Positions 25,951 to 37,211 of a stretch of 64,000 bases of DNA are shown in pieces. Position numbers and translations under genes: made by a program. How positions within the stretch are numbered: position 1 is the stretch's first letter; every line of letters starts with the position of its first letter. The notes beneath the pieces were generated by a model, which saw nothing but the letters and a program-made list of their open reading frames with translations, made no database searches and was not told the DNA's origin. The stretch lies in assembly GCA_964016885.1 (NCBI GenBank), contig OZ024740.1, positions 7,522,450 through 7,586,449 of the forward strand, written 5' to 3'. The stretch comes from Eledone cirrhosa (lineage: Eukaryota > Mollusca > Cephalopoda > Octopoda > Eledonidae).

Positions 25951-27171
25951 ACAGTGTCGATTGGTATATCAGTTTTGATTAGTATGTCAGTTTCTATTGG
26001 TATGTAAGTTTCGATTATTATATCAGTTACTATTAGTATGTCAGTTTCGATTGGTATGTCATTTTCGATTGGTATATCAGTTTCTATTGGTATGACAGTT
26101 TCGATTGGTATATCAGTTTGGATTGGTATGTCAATTACAATTTGTATATCAGTTTCGATTAGTATGTCAGTTTCGATTAGTATATCAGTTTCTATTGGTA
26201 TGTGAGTTTCTATTGGTATATCAGTTTCGATTGGTATATCAGTTTCGATTAGTATGTCAGTTTCGATTGGTATATCAGTTTCGATAGGTATGTCAGTTTC
26301 GATTAGTATATCAGTTTCTATTGGTATGTGAGTTTCTATTGGTATATCAGTTTCGATTGGTATATCAGTTTCGATTAGTATGTCAGTTTCTATTGGTATG
26401 TCAGTTTCGATTAGTATGTCAGTTTCGATTGGTATATCAGTTTCGATTGTTATATCAGTTTCTATTGGTATATCAGTTTCTATTGGTATGTCAGTTTTGA
26501 TTGGTATATCAGTTTCGATTGGTATATCAGTTTCGATTAGTATGTCAGTTTCTATTGGTATGTCAGTTTCGATTAGTATATCAGTTTGGATTGGTATGTC
26601 AATTACAATTGGTATATCAGTTTCGATTAGTATGTCAGTTTCGATTGGTATATCAGTTTCGATTGGTATGTCAGATTCGATTAGTATATCAGTTTCTATT
26701 GTTATGTGAGTTTCTATTGGTATATCAGTTTCGATTGGTATATCAGTTTCGATTGGTATATCAGTTTCTATTGGTATATCACTTTCTATTGGTATGTCAG
26801 TTTTGATTGGTTTAGCAGTTTCTATTGGTATGTCAGTTTCGATTGGTATGTCAGTTTCTATTGGTATATCAGTTTCGATTGGTATGTCAGTTCCTATTGG
26901 TATGTCAGTTTCGATTAATATGTCAGTTTCTATTGGTATGTCAGTTTCGATTAGTATATCAGTTTCTATTGGTATGTCAGTTTCGATTGGTATATCAGTT
27001 TCGATTGGTATATCAGTTTCGATTAGTATGTCAGTTTCTATTGGTATTTGAGTTTCTATTGGTATATCAGTTTCGATTGGTATATCAGTTTCGATTAGTA
27101 TGTCAGTTTCTATTGGTACTTCAGTTTCGATTAGTATAACAGTTTAGATTGGTATATCAGTTTCTATTGGT

Positions 27172-28035
27172 ATGAGAGTTTCGATTGGTATATCAGTTTC
27201 CATTGGTATATCAGTTTCGATTGGTATATCAGTTTCTATTGGTATATCAGTTTCTATTGGTATGACAGTTTCGATTGCTATATCAGTTTCGATTGGTATG
27301 TCAGTTTGGATAGGTATGTCAGTTTCGATTGGTCTGTCAGTTTCGACTGGAAAGTCAGTTTCGATTGGTATGTCAATTTCGATTGGTATATCAGTTTCGA
27401 TTGGTATGTCAGTTTCATTTGGTATCTCAGTTTTGATTAGTATATCAGTTTCTATTGGTATGTGAGTTTCTATTGGTATATCAGTTTCGATTGGTATATC
27501 AGTTTCGATTAGTATGTCAGTTTCGATTGGTATATCAGTTTCGATTGGTATGTCAGTTTCGATTAGTATATCAGTTTCTATTGGTATGTGAGTTTCTATT
27601 GGTATATCAGTTTCGATTGGTATATCAGTTTCGATTAGTATGTCAGTTTCTATTGGTATGTCAGTTTCGATTAGTATGTCAGTTTCGATTGGTATATCAG
27701 TTTCTATTGGTATATCAGTTTCTATTGGTATGTCAGTTTCTATTGGTATAGCAGTTTCTATTGGTATGTCAGTTTCGATTGGTATGTCAGTATCTATTGG
27801 TATATCAGTTTCGATTGGTATATCAGTTTCGATTAGTATGTCAGTTTCTATTGGTATATCAGTTTCGATTGGTATGTCAGTTTCGATTAGTATATCAGTT
27901 TCTATTGGTATGTGAGTTTCTATTGGTATATCAGTTTCGATTGGTATATCAGTTTCGATTAGTATGTCAGTTTCTATTGGTACGTCAGTTTCGATTAGTA
28001 TAACAGTTTAGATTTGTATATCAGTTTCTATTGGT
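27172..28035. repeat. 864-bp internal duplication of unit A, left copy
   Basis: The sequence from about 27172 resembles that from about 28036, at a spacing of 864 bp (48 monomers). Both contain the tatgacag, tttggatagg, ggaaag/ggtaag and tttcattt landmarks in order, with scattered differences (tatgagag versus tatgacag; ctggaaag versus ttggtaag). The same spacing recurs in A copies 2 and 3 (30434/31298 and 35765/36629), so the duplication predates amplification of A. Confidence 0.8.
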
Positions 28036-28560
28036 ATGACAGTTTCGATTGGTATATCAGTTTCCATTGGTATATCAGTTTCTATTGGTATATCAGTTTC
28101 TATTGGTATATCAGTTTCTATTGGTATGACAGTTTCGATTGCTATATCAGTTTCGATTGGTATGTCAGTTTGGATAGGTATGTCAGTTTCGATTGGTATG
28201 TCAGTTTCGATTGGTAAGTCAGTTTCGATTGGTATGTCAATTTCGATTGGTATACCAGTTTCGATTGGTATGTCAGTTTCATTTTGTATCTCAGTTTTGA
28301 TTAGTATATTAGTTTCTATTGATATGTCGGTTTCTATTGGTATATCAGTTTCGATTGGTATATCAGTTTTGATTAATATGTCAGTTTCTATTGGTATGTC
28401 AGTTTCGATTAGTATATCAGTTTCTATTGATATGTCAGTTTCGATTGGTATGTCAGATTCTATTAGTATATCAGTTTCGATTAGTTTGTCAGTTTCGATT
28501 GGTATATCAGTTTCGATTGGTATATCAGTTTCTATTGGTATATCAGTTTCTATTGGTATG

Positions 28561-28581
28561 TCATCAGTTTTGATTGGTATA
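28561..28581 (+). repeat. 21-bp monomer (tca doubled), A-family marker copy 1
   Basis: The monomer begins tcatcagttttg, a 3-bp duplication of tca. It is repeated at 31823 and 37154, and was seen only in A units. Confidence 0.93.
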
Positions 28582-28599
28582 GCAGTTTCTATTGGTATG

Positions 28600-28618
28600 T
28601 CAGTTTTCGATTTTTATG
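28600..28618 (+). repeat. 19-bp monomer, A-family marker copy 1
   Basis: The sequence is tcagttttcgatttttatg, one base over length, with the gg of attgg replaced by T. It shifts the register by +1, only two monomers after the 21-mer. Copies are at 31862 and 37193. Confidence 0.93.
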
Positions 28619-31600
28619 TCAGTTTCTATTGGTATATCAGTTTCGATTGGTATGTCAGTTTCTATTGGTATGTCAGTTTCGATTGGTATGTCAGTTTCGA
28701 TTAGTATATCAGTTTCTATAGGTATGTCAGTTTCTGTTAGTATATCAGTTTCGATCGGTATATCAGTTTCGATTGGTATGTCAGTTTCGATTGGTATATC
28801 AGTTTCTATTGGTATATCAGTTTAGATTGATATATCAGTTTCGATTAGTATGTCAGTTTCTATTGGTATATCAGTTTCGATTGGTATATCAGTTTCGATT
28901 GTTATATCAGTTTCGAATTGTATGTCAGTTTCTATTGGTATATCAGTTTCGATTGTTATATCAGTTTCGATTGGTATGTCAGTTTCGATTGGTATGTCAG
29001 TTTCGATTGGTATGTCAATTTCGATTGGTATATCAGTTTCGATTAGTATGTCAGTTACTATTGGTATATCACTTTCGATTGGTATATCTGTTTCGATTGG
29101 TATGTCAGTTTCTATTGTTATATCAGATTTGATTATTATGTCAGTTTCGATTAGTATATCAGTTTCTATTGTTATGTCAGTTTCGATTGGTATATCACTT
29201 TCTATTGGTATATCAGTGTCGATTGGTATATCAGTTTTGATTAGTATGTCAGTTTCTATTGGTATGTAAGTTTCGATTATTATATCAGTTACTATTAGTA
29301 TGTCAGTTTCGATTGGTATGTCATTTTCGATTGGTATATCAGTTTCTATTGGTATGACAGTTTCGATTGGTATATCAGTTTGGATTGGTATGTCAATTAC
29401 AATTTGTATATCAGTTTCGATTAGTATGTCAGTTTCGATTAGTATATCAGTTTCTATTGGTATGTGAGTTTCTATTGGTATATCAGTTTCGATTGGTATA
29501 TCAGTTTCGATTAGTATGTCAGTTTCGATTGGTATATCAGTTTCGATAGGTATGTCAGTTTCGATTAGTATATCAGTTTCTATTGGTATGTGAGTTTCTA
29601 TTGGTATATCAGTTTCGATTGGTATATCAGTTTCGATTAGTATGTCAGTTTCTATTGGTATGTCAGTTTCGATTAGTATGTCAGTTTCGATTGGTATATC
29701 AGTTTCGATTGTTATATCAGTTTCTATTGGTATATCAGTTTCTATTGGTATGTCAGTTTTGATTGGTATATCAGTTTCGATTGGTATATCAGTTTCGATT
29801 AGTATGTCAGTTTCTATTGGTATGTCAGTTTCGATTAGTATATCAGTTTGGATTGGTATGTCAATTACAATTGGTATATCAGTTTCGATTAGTATGTCAG
29901 TTTCGATTGGTATATCAGTTTCGATTGGTATGTCAGATTCGATTAGTATATCAGTTTCTATTGTTATGTGAGTTTCTATTGGTATATCAGTTTCGATTGG
30001 TATATCAGTTTCGATTGGTATATCAGTTTCTATTGGTATATCACTTTCTATTGGTATGTCAGTTTTGATTGGTTTAGCAGTTTCTATTGGTATGTCAGTT
30101 TCGATTGGTATGTCAGTTTCTATTGGTATATCAGTTTCGATTGGTATGTCAGTTCCTATTGGTATGTCAGTTTCGATTAATATGTCAGTTTCTATTGGTA
30201 TGTCAGTTTCGATTAGTATATCAGTTTCTATTGGTATGTCAGTTTCGATTGGTATATCAGTTTCGATTGGTATATCAGTTTCGATTAGTATGTCAGTTTC
30301 TATTGGTATTTGAGTTTCTATTGGTATATCAGTTTCGATTGGTATATCAGTTTCGATTAGTATGTCAGTTTCTATTGGTACTTCAGTTTCGATTAGTATA
30401 ACAGTTTAGATTGGTATATCAGTTTCTATTGGTATGAGAGTTTCGATTGGTATATCAGTTTCCATTGGTATATCAGTTTCGATTGGTATATCAGTTTCTA
30501 TTGGTATATCAGTTTCTATTGGTATGACAGTTTCGATTGCTATATCAGTTTCGATTGGTATGTCAGTTTGGATAGGTATGTCAGTTTCGATTGGTCTGTC
30601 AGTTTCGACTGGAAAGTCAGTTTCGATTGGTATGTCAATTTCGATTGGTATATCAGTTTCGATTGGTATGTCAGTTTCATTTGGTATCTCAGTTTTGATT
30701 AGTATATCAGTTTCTATTGGTATGTGAGTTTCTATTGGTATATCAGTTTCGATTGGTATATCAGTTTCGATTAGTATGTCAGTTTCGATTGGTATATCAG
30801 TTTCGATTGGTATGTCAGTTTCGATTAGTATATCAGTTTCTATTGGTATGTGAGTTTCTATTGGTATATCAGTTTCGATTGGTATATCAGTTTCGATTAG
30901 TATGTCAGTTTCTATTGGTATGTCAGTTTCGATTAGTATGTCAGTTTCGATTGGTATATCAGTTTCTATTGGTATATCAGTTTCTATTGGTATGTCAGTT
31001 TCTATTGGTATAGCAGTTTCTATTGGTATGTCAGTTTCGATTGGTATGTCAGTATCTATTGGTATATCAGTTTCGATTGGTATATCAGTTTCGATTAGTA
31101 TGTCAGTTTCTATTGGTATATCAGTTTCGATTGGTATGTCAGTTTCGATTAGTATATCAGTTTCTATTGGTATGTGAGTTTCTATTGGTATATCAGTTTC
31201 GATTGGTATATCAGTTTCGATTAGTATGTCAGTTTCTATTGGTACGTCAGTTTCGATTAGTATAACAGTTTAGATTTGTATATCAGTTTCTATTGGTATG
31301 ACAGTTTCGATTGGTATATCAGTTTCCATTGGTATATCAGTTTCTATTGGTATATCAGTTTCTATTGGTATATCAGTTTCTATTGGTATGACAGTTTCGA
31401 TTGCTATATCAGTTTCGATTGGTATGTCAGTTTGGATATGTATGTCAGTTTCGATTGGTATGTCAGTTTCGATTGGTAAGTCAGTTTCGATTGGTATGTC
31501 AATTTCGATTGGTATACCAGTTTCGATTGGTATGTCAGTTTCATTTTGTATCTCAGTTTTGATTAGTATATTAGTTTCTATTGATATGTCGGTTTCTATT

Positions 31601-31822
31601 GGTATATCAGTTTCGATTGGTATATCAGTTTTGATTAATATGTCAGTTTCTATTGGTATGTCAGTTTCGATTAGTATATCAGTTTCTATTGATATGTCAG
31701 TTTCGATTGGTATGTCAGATTCTATTAGTATATCAGTTTCGATTAGTTTGTCAGTTTCGATTGGTATATCAGTTTCGATTGGTATATCAGTTTCTATTGG
31801 TATATCAGTTTCTATTGGTATG

Positions 31823-31843
31823 TCATCAGTTTTGATTGGTATA
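31823..31843 (+). repeat. 21-bp monomer (tca doubled), A-family marker copy 2
   Basis: Same tcatcag monomer as at 28561, exactly 3262 bp downstream. Confidence 0.93.
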
Positions 31844-31861
31844 GCAGTTTCTATTGGTATG

Positions 31862-31880
31862 TCAGTTTTCGATTTTTATG
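31862..31880 (+). repeat. 19-bp monomer, A-family marker copy 2
   Basis: Same 19-mer as at 28600, 3262 bp downstream. Confidence 0.93.
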
Positions 31881-32529
31881 TCAGTTTCTATTGGTATATC
31901 AGTTTCGATTGGTATGTCAGTTTCTATTGGTATGTCAGTTTCGATTGGTATGTCAGTTTCGATTAGTATATCAGTTTCTATAGGTATGTCAGTTTCTGTT
32001 AGTATATCAGTTTCGATCGGTATATCAGTTTCGATTGGTATGTCAGTTTCGATTGGTATATCAGTTTCTATTGGTATATCAGTTTAGATTGATATATCAG
32101 TTTCGATTAGTATGTCAGTTTCTATTGGTATATCAGTTTCGATTGGTATATCAGTTTCGATTGTTATATCAGTTTCGAATTGTATGTCAGTTTCTATTGG
32201 TATATCAGTTTCGATTGTTATATCAGTTTCGATTGGTATGTCAGTTTCGATTGGTATGTCAGTTTCGATTGGTATGTCAATTTCGATTGGTATATCAGTT
32301 TCGATTAGTATGTCAGTTACTATTGGTATATCACTTTCGATTGGTATATCTGTTTCGATTGGTATGTCAGTTTCTATTGTTATATCAGATTTGATTATTA
32401 TGTCAGTTTCGATTAGTATATCAGTTTCTATTGTTATGTCAGTTTCGATTGGTATATCACTTTCTATTGGTATATCAGTGTCGATTGGTATATCAGTTTT
32501 GATTAGTATGTCAGTTTCTATTGGTATGT

Positions 32530-34598
32530 AAGTTTCGATTATTATATCAGTTACTATTAGTATGTCAGTTTCGATTGGTATGTCATTTTCGATTGGTATA
32601 TCAGTTTCTATTGGTATGACAGTTTCGATTGGTATATCAGTTTGGATTGGTATGTCAATTACAATTTGTATATCAGTTTCGATTAGTATGTCAGTTTCGA
32701 TTAGTATATCAGTTTCTATTGGTATGTGAGTTTCTATTGGTATATCAGTTTCGATTGGTATATCAGTTTCGATTAGTATGTCAGTTTCGATTGGTATATC
32801 AGTTTCGATAGGTATGTCAGTTTCGATTAGTATATCAGTTTCTATTGGTATGTGAGTTTCTATTGGTATATCAGTTTCGATTGGTATATCAGTTTCGATT
32901 AGTATGTCAGTTTCTATTGGTACGTCAGTTTCGATTAGTATAACAGTTTAGATTGGTATATCAGTTTCTATTGGTATGTCAGTTTCGATTGGTATATCAG
33001 TTTCCATTGGTATATCAGTTTCGATTGGTATATCAGTTTCTATTGGTATATCAGTTTCTATTGGTATGACAGTTTCGATTGCTATATCAGTTTCGATTGG
33101 TATGTCAGTTTAGATAGGTATGTCAGTTTCGATTGGTCTGTCAGTTTCGACTGGAAAGTCAGTTTCGATTGGTATGTCAATTTCGATTGGTATATCAGTT
33201 TCGATTGGTATGTCAGTTTCATTTGGTATCTCAGTTTTGATTAGTATATCAGTTTCTATTGGTATGTGAGTTTCTATTGGTATATCAGTTTCGATTGGTA
33301 TATCAGTTTCGATTAGTATGTCAGTTTCGATTGGTATATCAGTTTCGATTGGTATGTCAGTTTCGATTAGTATATCAGTTTCTATTGGTATGTGAGTTTC
33401 TATTGGTATATCAGTTTCGATTGGTATATCAGTTTCGATTAGTATGTCAGTTTCTATTGGTATGTCAGTTTCGATTAGTATGTCAGTTTCGATTGTTATA
33501 TCAGTTTCTATTGGTATATCAGTTTCTATTGGTATGTCAGTATCTATTGGTATATCAGTTTCGATTGGTATATCAGTTTCGATTAGTATGTCAGTTTCTA
33601 TTGGTATGTCAGTTTCGATTAGTATATCAGTTTGGATTGGTATGTCAATTACAATTGGTATATCAGTTTCGATTAGTATGTCAGTTTCGATTGGTATATC
33701 AGTTTCGATTGGTATGTCAGTTTCGATTAGTATATCAGTTTCTATTGGTATGTGAGTTTCTATTGGTATATCAGTTTCGATTAGTATATCAGTTTCGATT
33801 AGTATGTCAGTTTCTATTGGTATGTCAGTTTCGACTAGTATGTCAGTTTCGATTGGTATATCAGTTTCGATTAGTATGTCAGTTTCTATTGGTATGTGAG
33901 TTTCTATTGGTATATCAGTTTCGATTGGTATCTCAGTTTTGATTAGTATATTAGTTTCTATTGGTATGTCGGTTTCTATTGGTATATCAGTTTCGATTGG
34001 TATATCAGTTTTGATCAGTATGTCAGTTTCTATTGATATGTCAGTTTCGATTGGTATGTCAGATTCTATTAGTATATCAGTTTCGATTCGTATGTCAGTT
34101 TCGATTGGTATGTCAGTTTCGATTGGTATATCAGTTTCTATTGGTATGTCAGTTTTGATTGGTATAGCAGTTTCTATTGGTATGTCATTTTCGATTGGTA
34201 TGTCAGCTTCTATTGGTATATCAGTTTCGATTGGTATGTCAGTTTCAATTGGTATGTCAGTTTCGATTATTATATCAGTTACTATTGGTATGTCAGTTTC
34301 GATTCATATGTCAATTTCAATTAGTATATCAGTTTCTATTGGTATGTTAGTTTCTATTGGTATATCAGTTTCGATAGGTATATCAGTTTCGTTCGGTATG
34401 TCAGTTTCGATTGGTATATCAGTTTCTATTGCTATATCTGTTTCTATTGGTATGTCAGTTTCGATTGGTATGTCAGTTTCTATTGGTATGTCAGTTTCGA
34501 TTGGTATGTCAGTTTCGTTTGGTATATCAGTTCGATTGATATGACAGTGTCGATTGGTATATCAGTTTTGATTAGTATGTCAGTTTCTATTGGTATGT
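32530..34598. repeat. 2069-bp higher-order repeat B
   Basis: This unit runs between landmarks at 32530 and 34599; 115 monomers less 1 (17-mer at 34527). Its left ~1.4 kb is repeated in B' (37861-39239) and its right part (about 33940-34598) matches 25347-26005. B is therefore a mosaic of the A-like start and the pre-A transitional segment. It lacks the A-specific 21-mer and 19-mer. Confidence 0.88.
34527..34543 (+). repeat. 17-bp phase-shifting monomer, type 1 (copy 8)
   Basis: The sequence is tcagttcgattgatatg, 8593 bp after copy 7. That distance is 3262 + 3262 + 2069: the two A units lack it and B restores it. Confidence 0.93.
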
Positions 34599-37153
34599 AA
34601 GTTTCGATTATTATATCAGTTACTATTAGTATGTCAGTTTCGATTGGTATGTCATTTTCGATTGGTATATCAGTTTCTATTGGTATGACAGTTTCGATTG
34701 GTATATCAGTTTGGATTGGTATGTCAATTACAATTTGTATATCAGTTTCGATTAGTATGTCAGTTTCGATTAGTATATCAGTTTCTATTGGTATGTGAGT
34801 TTCTATTGGTATATCAGTTTCGATTGGTATATCAGTTTCGATTAGTATGTCAGTTTCGATTGGTATATCAGTTTCGATAGGTATGTCAGTTTCGATTAGT
34901 ATATCAGTTTCTATTGGTATGTGAGTTTCTATTGGTATATCAGTTTCGATTGGTATATCAGTTTCGATTAGTATGTCAGTTTCTATTGGTATGTCAGTTT
35001 CGATTAGTATGTCAGTTTCGATTGGTATATCAGTTTCGATTGTTATATCAGTTTCTATTGGTATATCAGTTTCTATTGGTATGTCAGTTTTGATTGGTAT
35101 ATCAGTTTCGATTGGTATATCAGTTTCGATTAGTATGTCAGTTTCTATTGGTATGTCAGTTTCGATTAGTATATCAGTTTGGATTGGTATGTCAATTACA
35201 ATTGGTATATCAGTTTCGATTAGTATGTCAGTTTCGATTGGTATATCAGTTTCGATTGGTATGTCAGATTCGATTAGTATATCAGTTTCTATTGTTATGT
35301 GAGTTTCTATTGGTATATCAGTTTCGATTGGTATATCAGTTTCGATTGGTATATCAGTTTCTATTGGTATATCACTTTCTATTGGTATGTCAGTTTTGAT
35401 TGGTTTAGCAGTTTCTATTGGTATGTCAGTTTCGATTGGTATGTCAGTTTCTATTGGTATATCAGTTTCGATTGGTATGTCAGTTCCTATTGGTATGTCA
35501 GTTTCGATTAATATGTCAGTTTCTATTGGTATGTCAGTTTCGATTAGTATATCAGTTTCTATTGGTATGTCAGTTTCGATTGGTATATCAGTTTCGATTG
35601 GTATATCAGTTTCGATTAGTATGTCAGTTTCTATTGGTATTTGAGTTTCTATTGGTATATCAGTTTCGATTGGTATATCAGTTTCGATTAGTATGTCAGT
35701 TTCTATTGGTACTTCAGTTTCGATTAGTATAACAGTTTAGATTGGTATATCAGTTTCTATTGGTATGAGAGTTTCGATTGGTATATCAGTTTCCATTGGT
35801 ATATCAGTTTCGATTGGTATATCAGTTTCTATTGGTATATCAGTTTCTATTGGTATGACAGTTTCGATTGCTATATCAGTTTCGATTGGTATGTCAGTTT
35901 GGATAGGTATGTCAGTTTCGATTGGTCTGTCAGTTTCGACTGGAAAGTCAGTTTCGATTGGTATGTCAATTTCGATTGGTATATCAGTTTCGATTGGTAT
36001 GTCAGTTTCATTTGGTATCTCAGTTTTGATTAGTATATCAGTTTCTATTGGTATGTGAGTTTCTATTGGTATATCAGTTTCGATTGGTATATCAGTTTCG
36101 ATTAGTATGTCAGTTTCGATTGGTATATCAGTTTCGATTGGTATGTCAGTTTCGATTAGTATATCAGTTTCTATTGGTATGTGAGTTTCTATTGGTATAT
36201 CAGTTTCGATTGGTATATCAGTTTCGATTAGTATGTCAGTTTCTATTGGTATGTCAGTTTCGATTAGTATGTCAGTTTCGATTGGTATATCAGTTTCTAT
36301 TGGTATATCAGTTTCTATTGGTATGTCAGTTTCTATTGGTATAGCAGTTTCTATTGGTATGTCAGTTTCGATTGGTATGTCAGTATCTATTGGTATATCA
36401 GTTTCGATTGGTATATCAGTTTCGATTAGTATGTCAGTTTCTATTGGTATATCAGTTTCGATTGGTATGTCAGTTTCGATTAGTATATCAGTTTCTATTG
36501 GTATGTGAGTTTCTATTGGTATATCAGTTTCGATTGGTATATCAGTTTCGATTAGTATGTCAGTTTCTATTGGTACGTCAGTTTCGATTAGTATAACAGT
36601 TTAGATTTGTATATCAGTTTCTATTGGTATGACAGTTTCGATTGGTATATCAGTTTCCATTGGTATATCAGTTTCTATTGGTATATCAGTTTCTATTGGT
36701 ATATCAGTTTCTATTGGTATGACAGTTTCGATTGCTATATCAGTTTCGATTGGTATGTCAGTTTGGATAGGTATGTCAGTTTCGATTGGTATGTCAGTTT
36801 CGATTGGTAAGTCAGTTTCGATTGGTATGTCAATTTCGATTGGTATACCAGTTTCGATTGGTATGTCAGTTTCATTTTGTATCTCAGTTTTGATTAGTAT
36901 ATTAGTTTCTATTGATATGTCGGTTTCTATTGGTATATCAGTTTCGATTGGTATATCAGTTTTGATTAATATGTCAGTTTCTATTGGTATGTCAGTTTCG
37001 ATTAGTATATCAGTTTCTATTGATATGTCAGTTTCGATTGGTATGTCAGATTCTATTAGTATATCAGTTTCGATTAGTTTGTCAGTTTCGATTGGTATAT
37101 CAGTTTCGATTGGTATATCAGTTTCTATTGGTATATCAGTTTCTATTGGTATG

Positions 37154-37174
37154 TCATCAGTTTTGATTGGTATA
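37154..37174 (+). repeat. 21-bp monomer (tca doubled), A-family marker copy 3
   Basis: Same tcatcag monomer, 5331 bp after the copy at 31823. Confidence 0.93.
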
Positions 37175-37192
37175 GCAGTTTCTATTGGTATG

Positions 37193-37211
37193 TCAGTTTT
37201 CGATTTTTATG
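37193..37211 (+). repeat. 19-bp monomer, A-family marker copy 3
   Basis: Same 19-mer, 5331 bp after the copy at 31862. Confidence 0.93.

Larger units (their letters stand above)
22440..26005. repeat. Transitional higher-order unit, 3566 bp
   Basis: This unit starts as copy 4 of the 4916-bp family (aagctt at 22440, 21-mer at 22565) and leaves that register at about 22.98 kb. The rest is a rearranged stretch sharing landmarks with the 3262/2069-bp families to the right, including a 288-bp tandem duplication. Length check: 198 x 18 + 3 - 1 = 3566. It ends at the next landmark, which now reads taagtttcg instead of taagcttcg. No aagctt was found to the right of 22445. Confidence 0.85.
26006..29267. 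repeat. 3262-bp higher-order repeat A, copy 1
   Basis: This unit runs between aagtttcgattatt landmarks. The length is 181 x 18 = 3258, plus 3 (21-mer at 28561), plus 1 (19-mer at 28600). It contains an internal 864-bp (48-monomer) duplication: the run beginning near 27172 recurs near 28036. At its end, around 29210, the usual 17-mer is missing. A tcactttctatt/tcagtgtcg junction joins straight to the landmark approach, so the unit was created by an exchange that removed the 17-mer. Confidence 0.9.
29268..32529. repeat. 3262-bp higher-order repeat A, copy 2
   Basis: Direct tandem repeat of the preceding unit. The stretches compared (29642-29971, 30434-30727 and 32112-32531) translate identically to A copy 1. 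One clear difference is tttggatatg near 31433 where copy 1 has tttggatagg. Confidence 0.93.
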
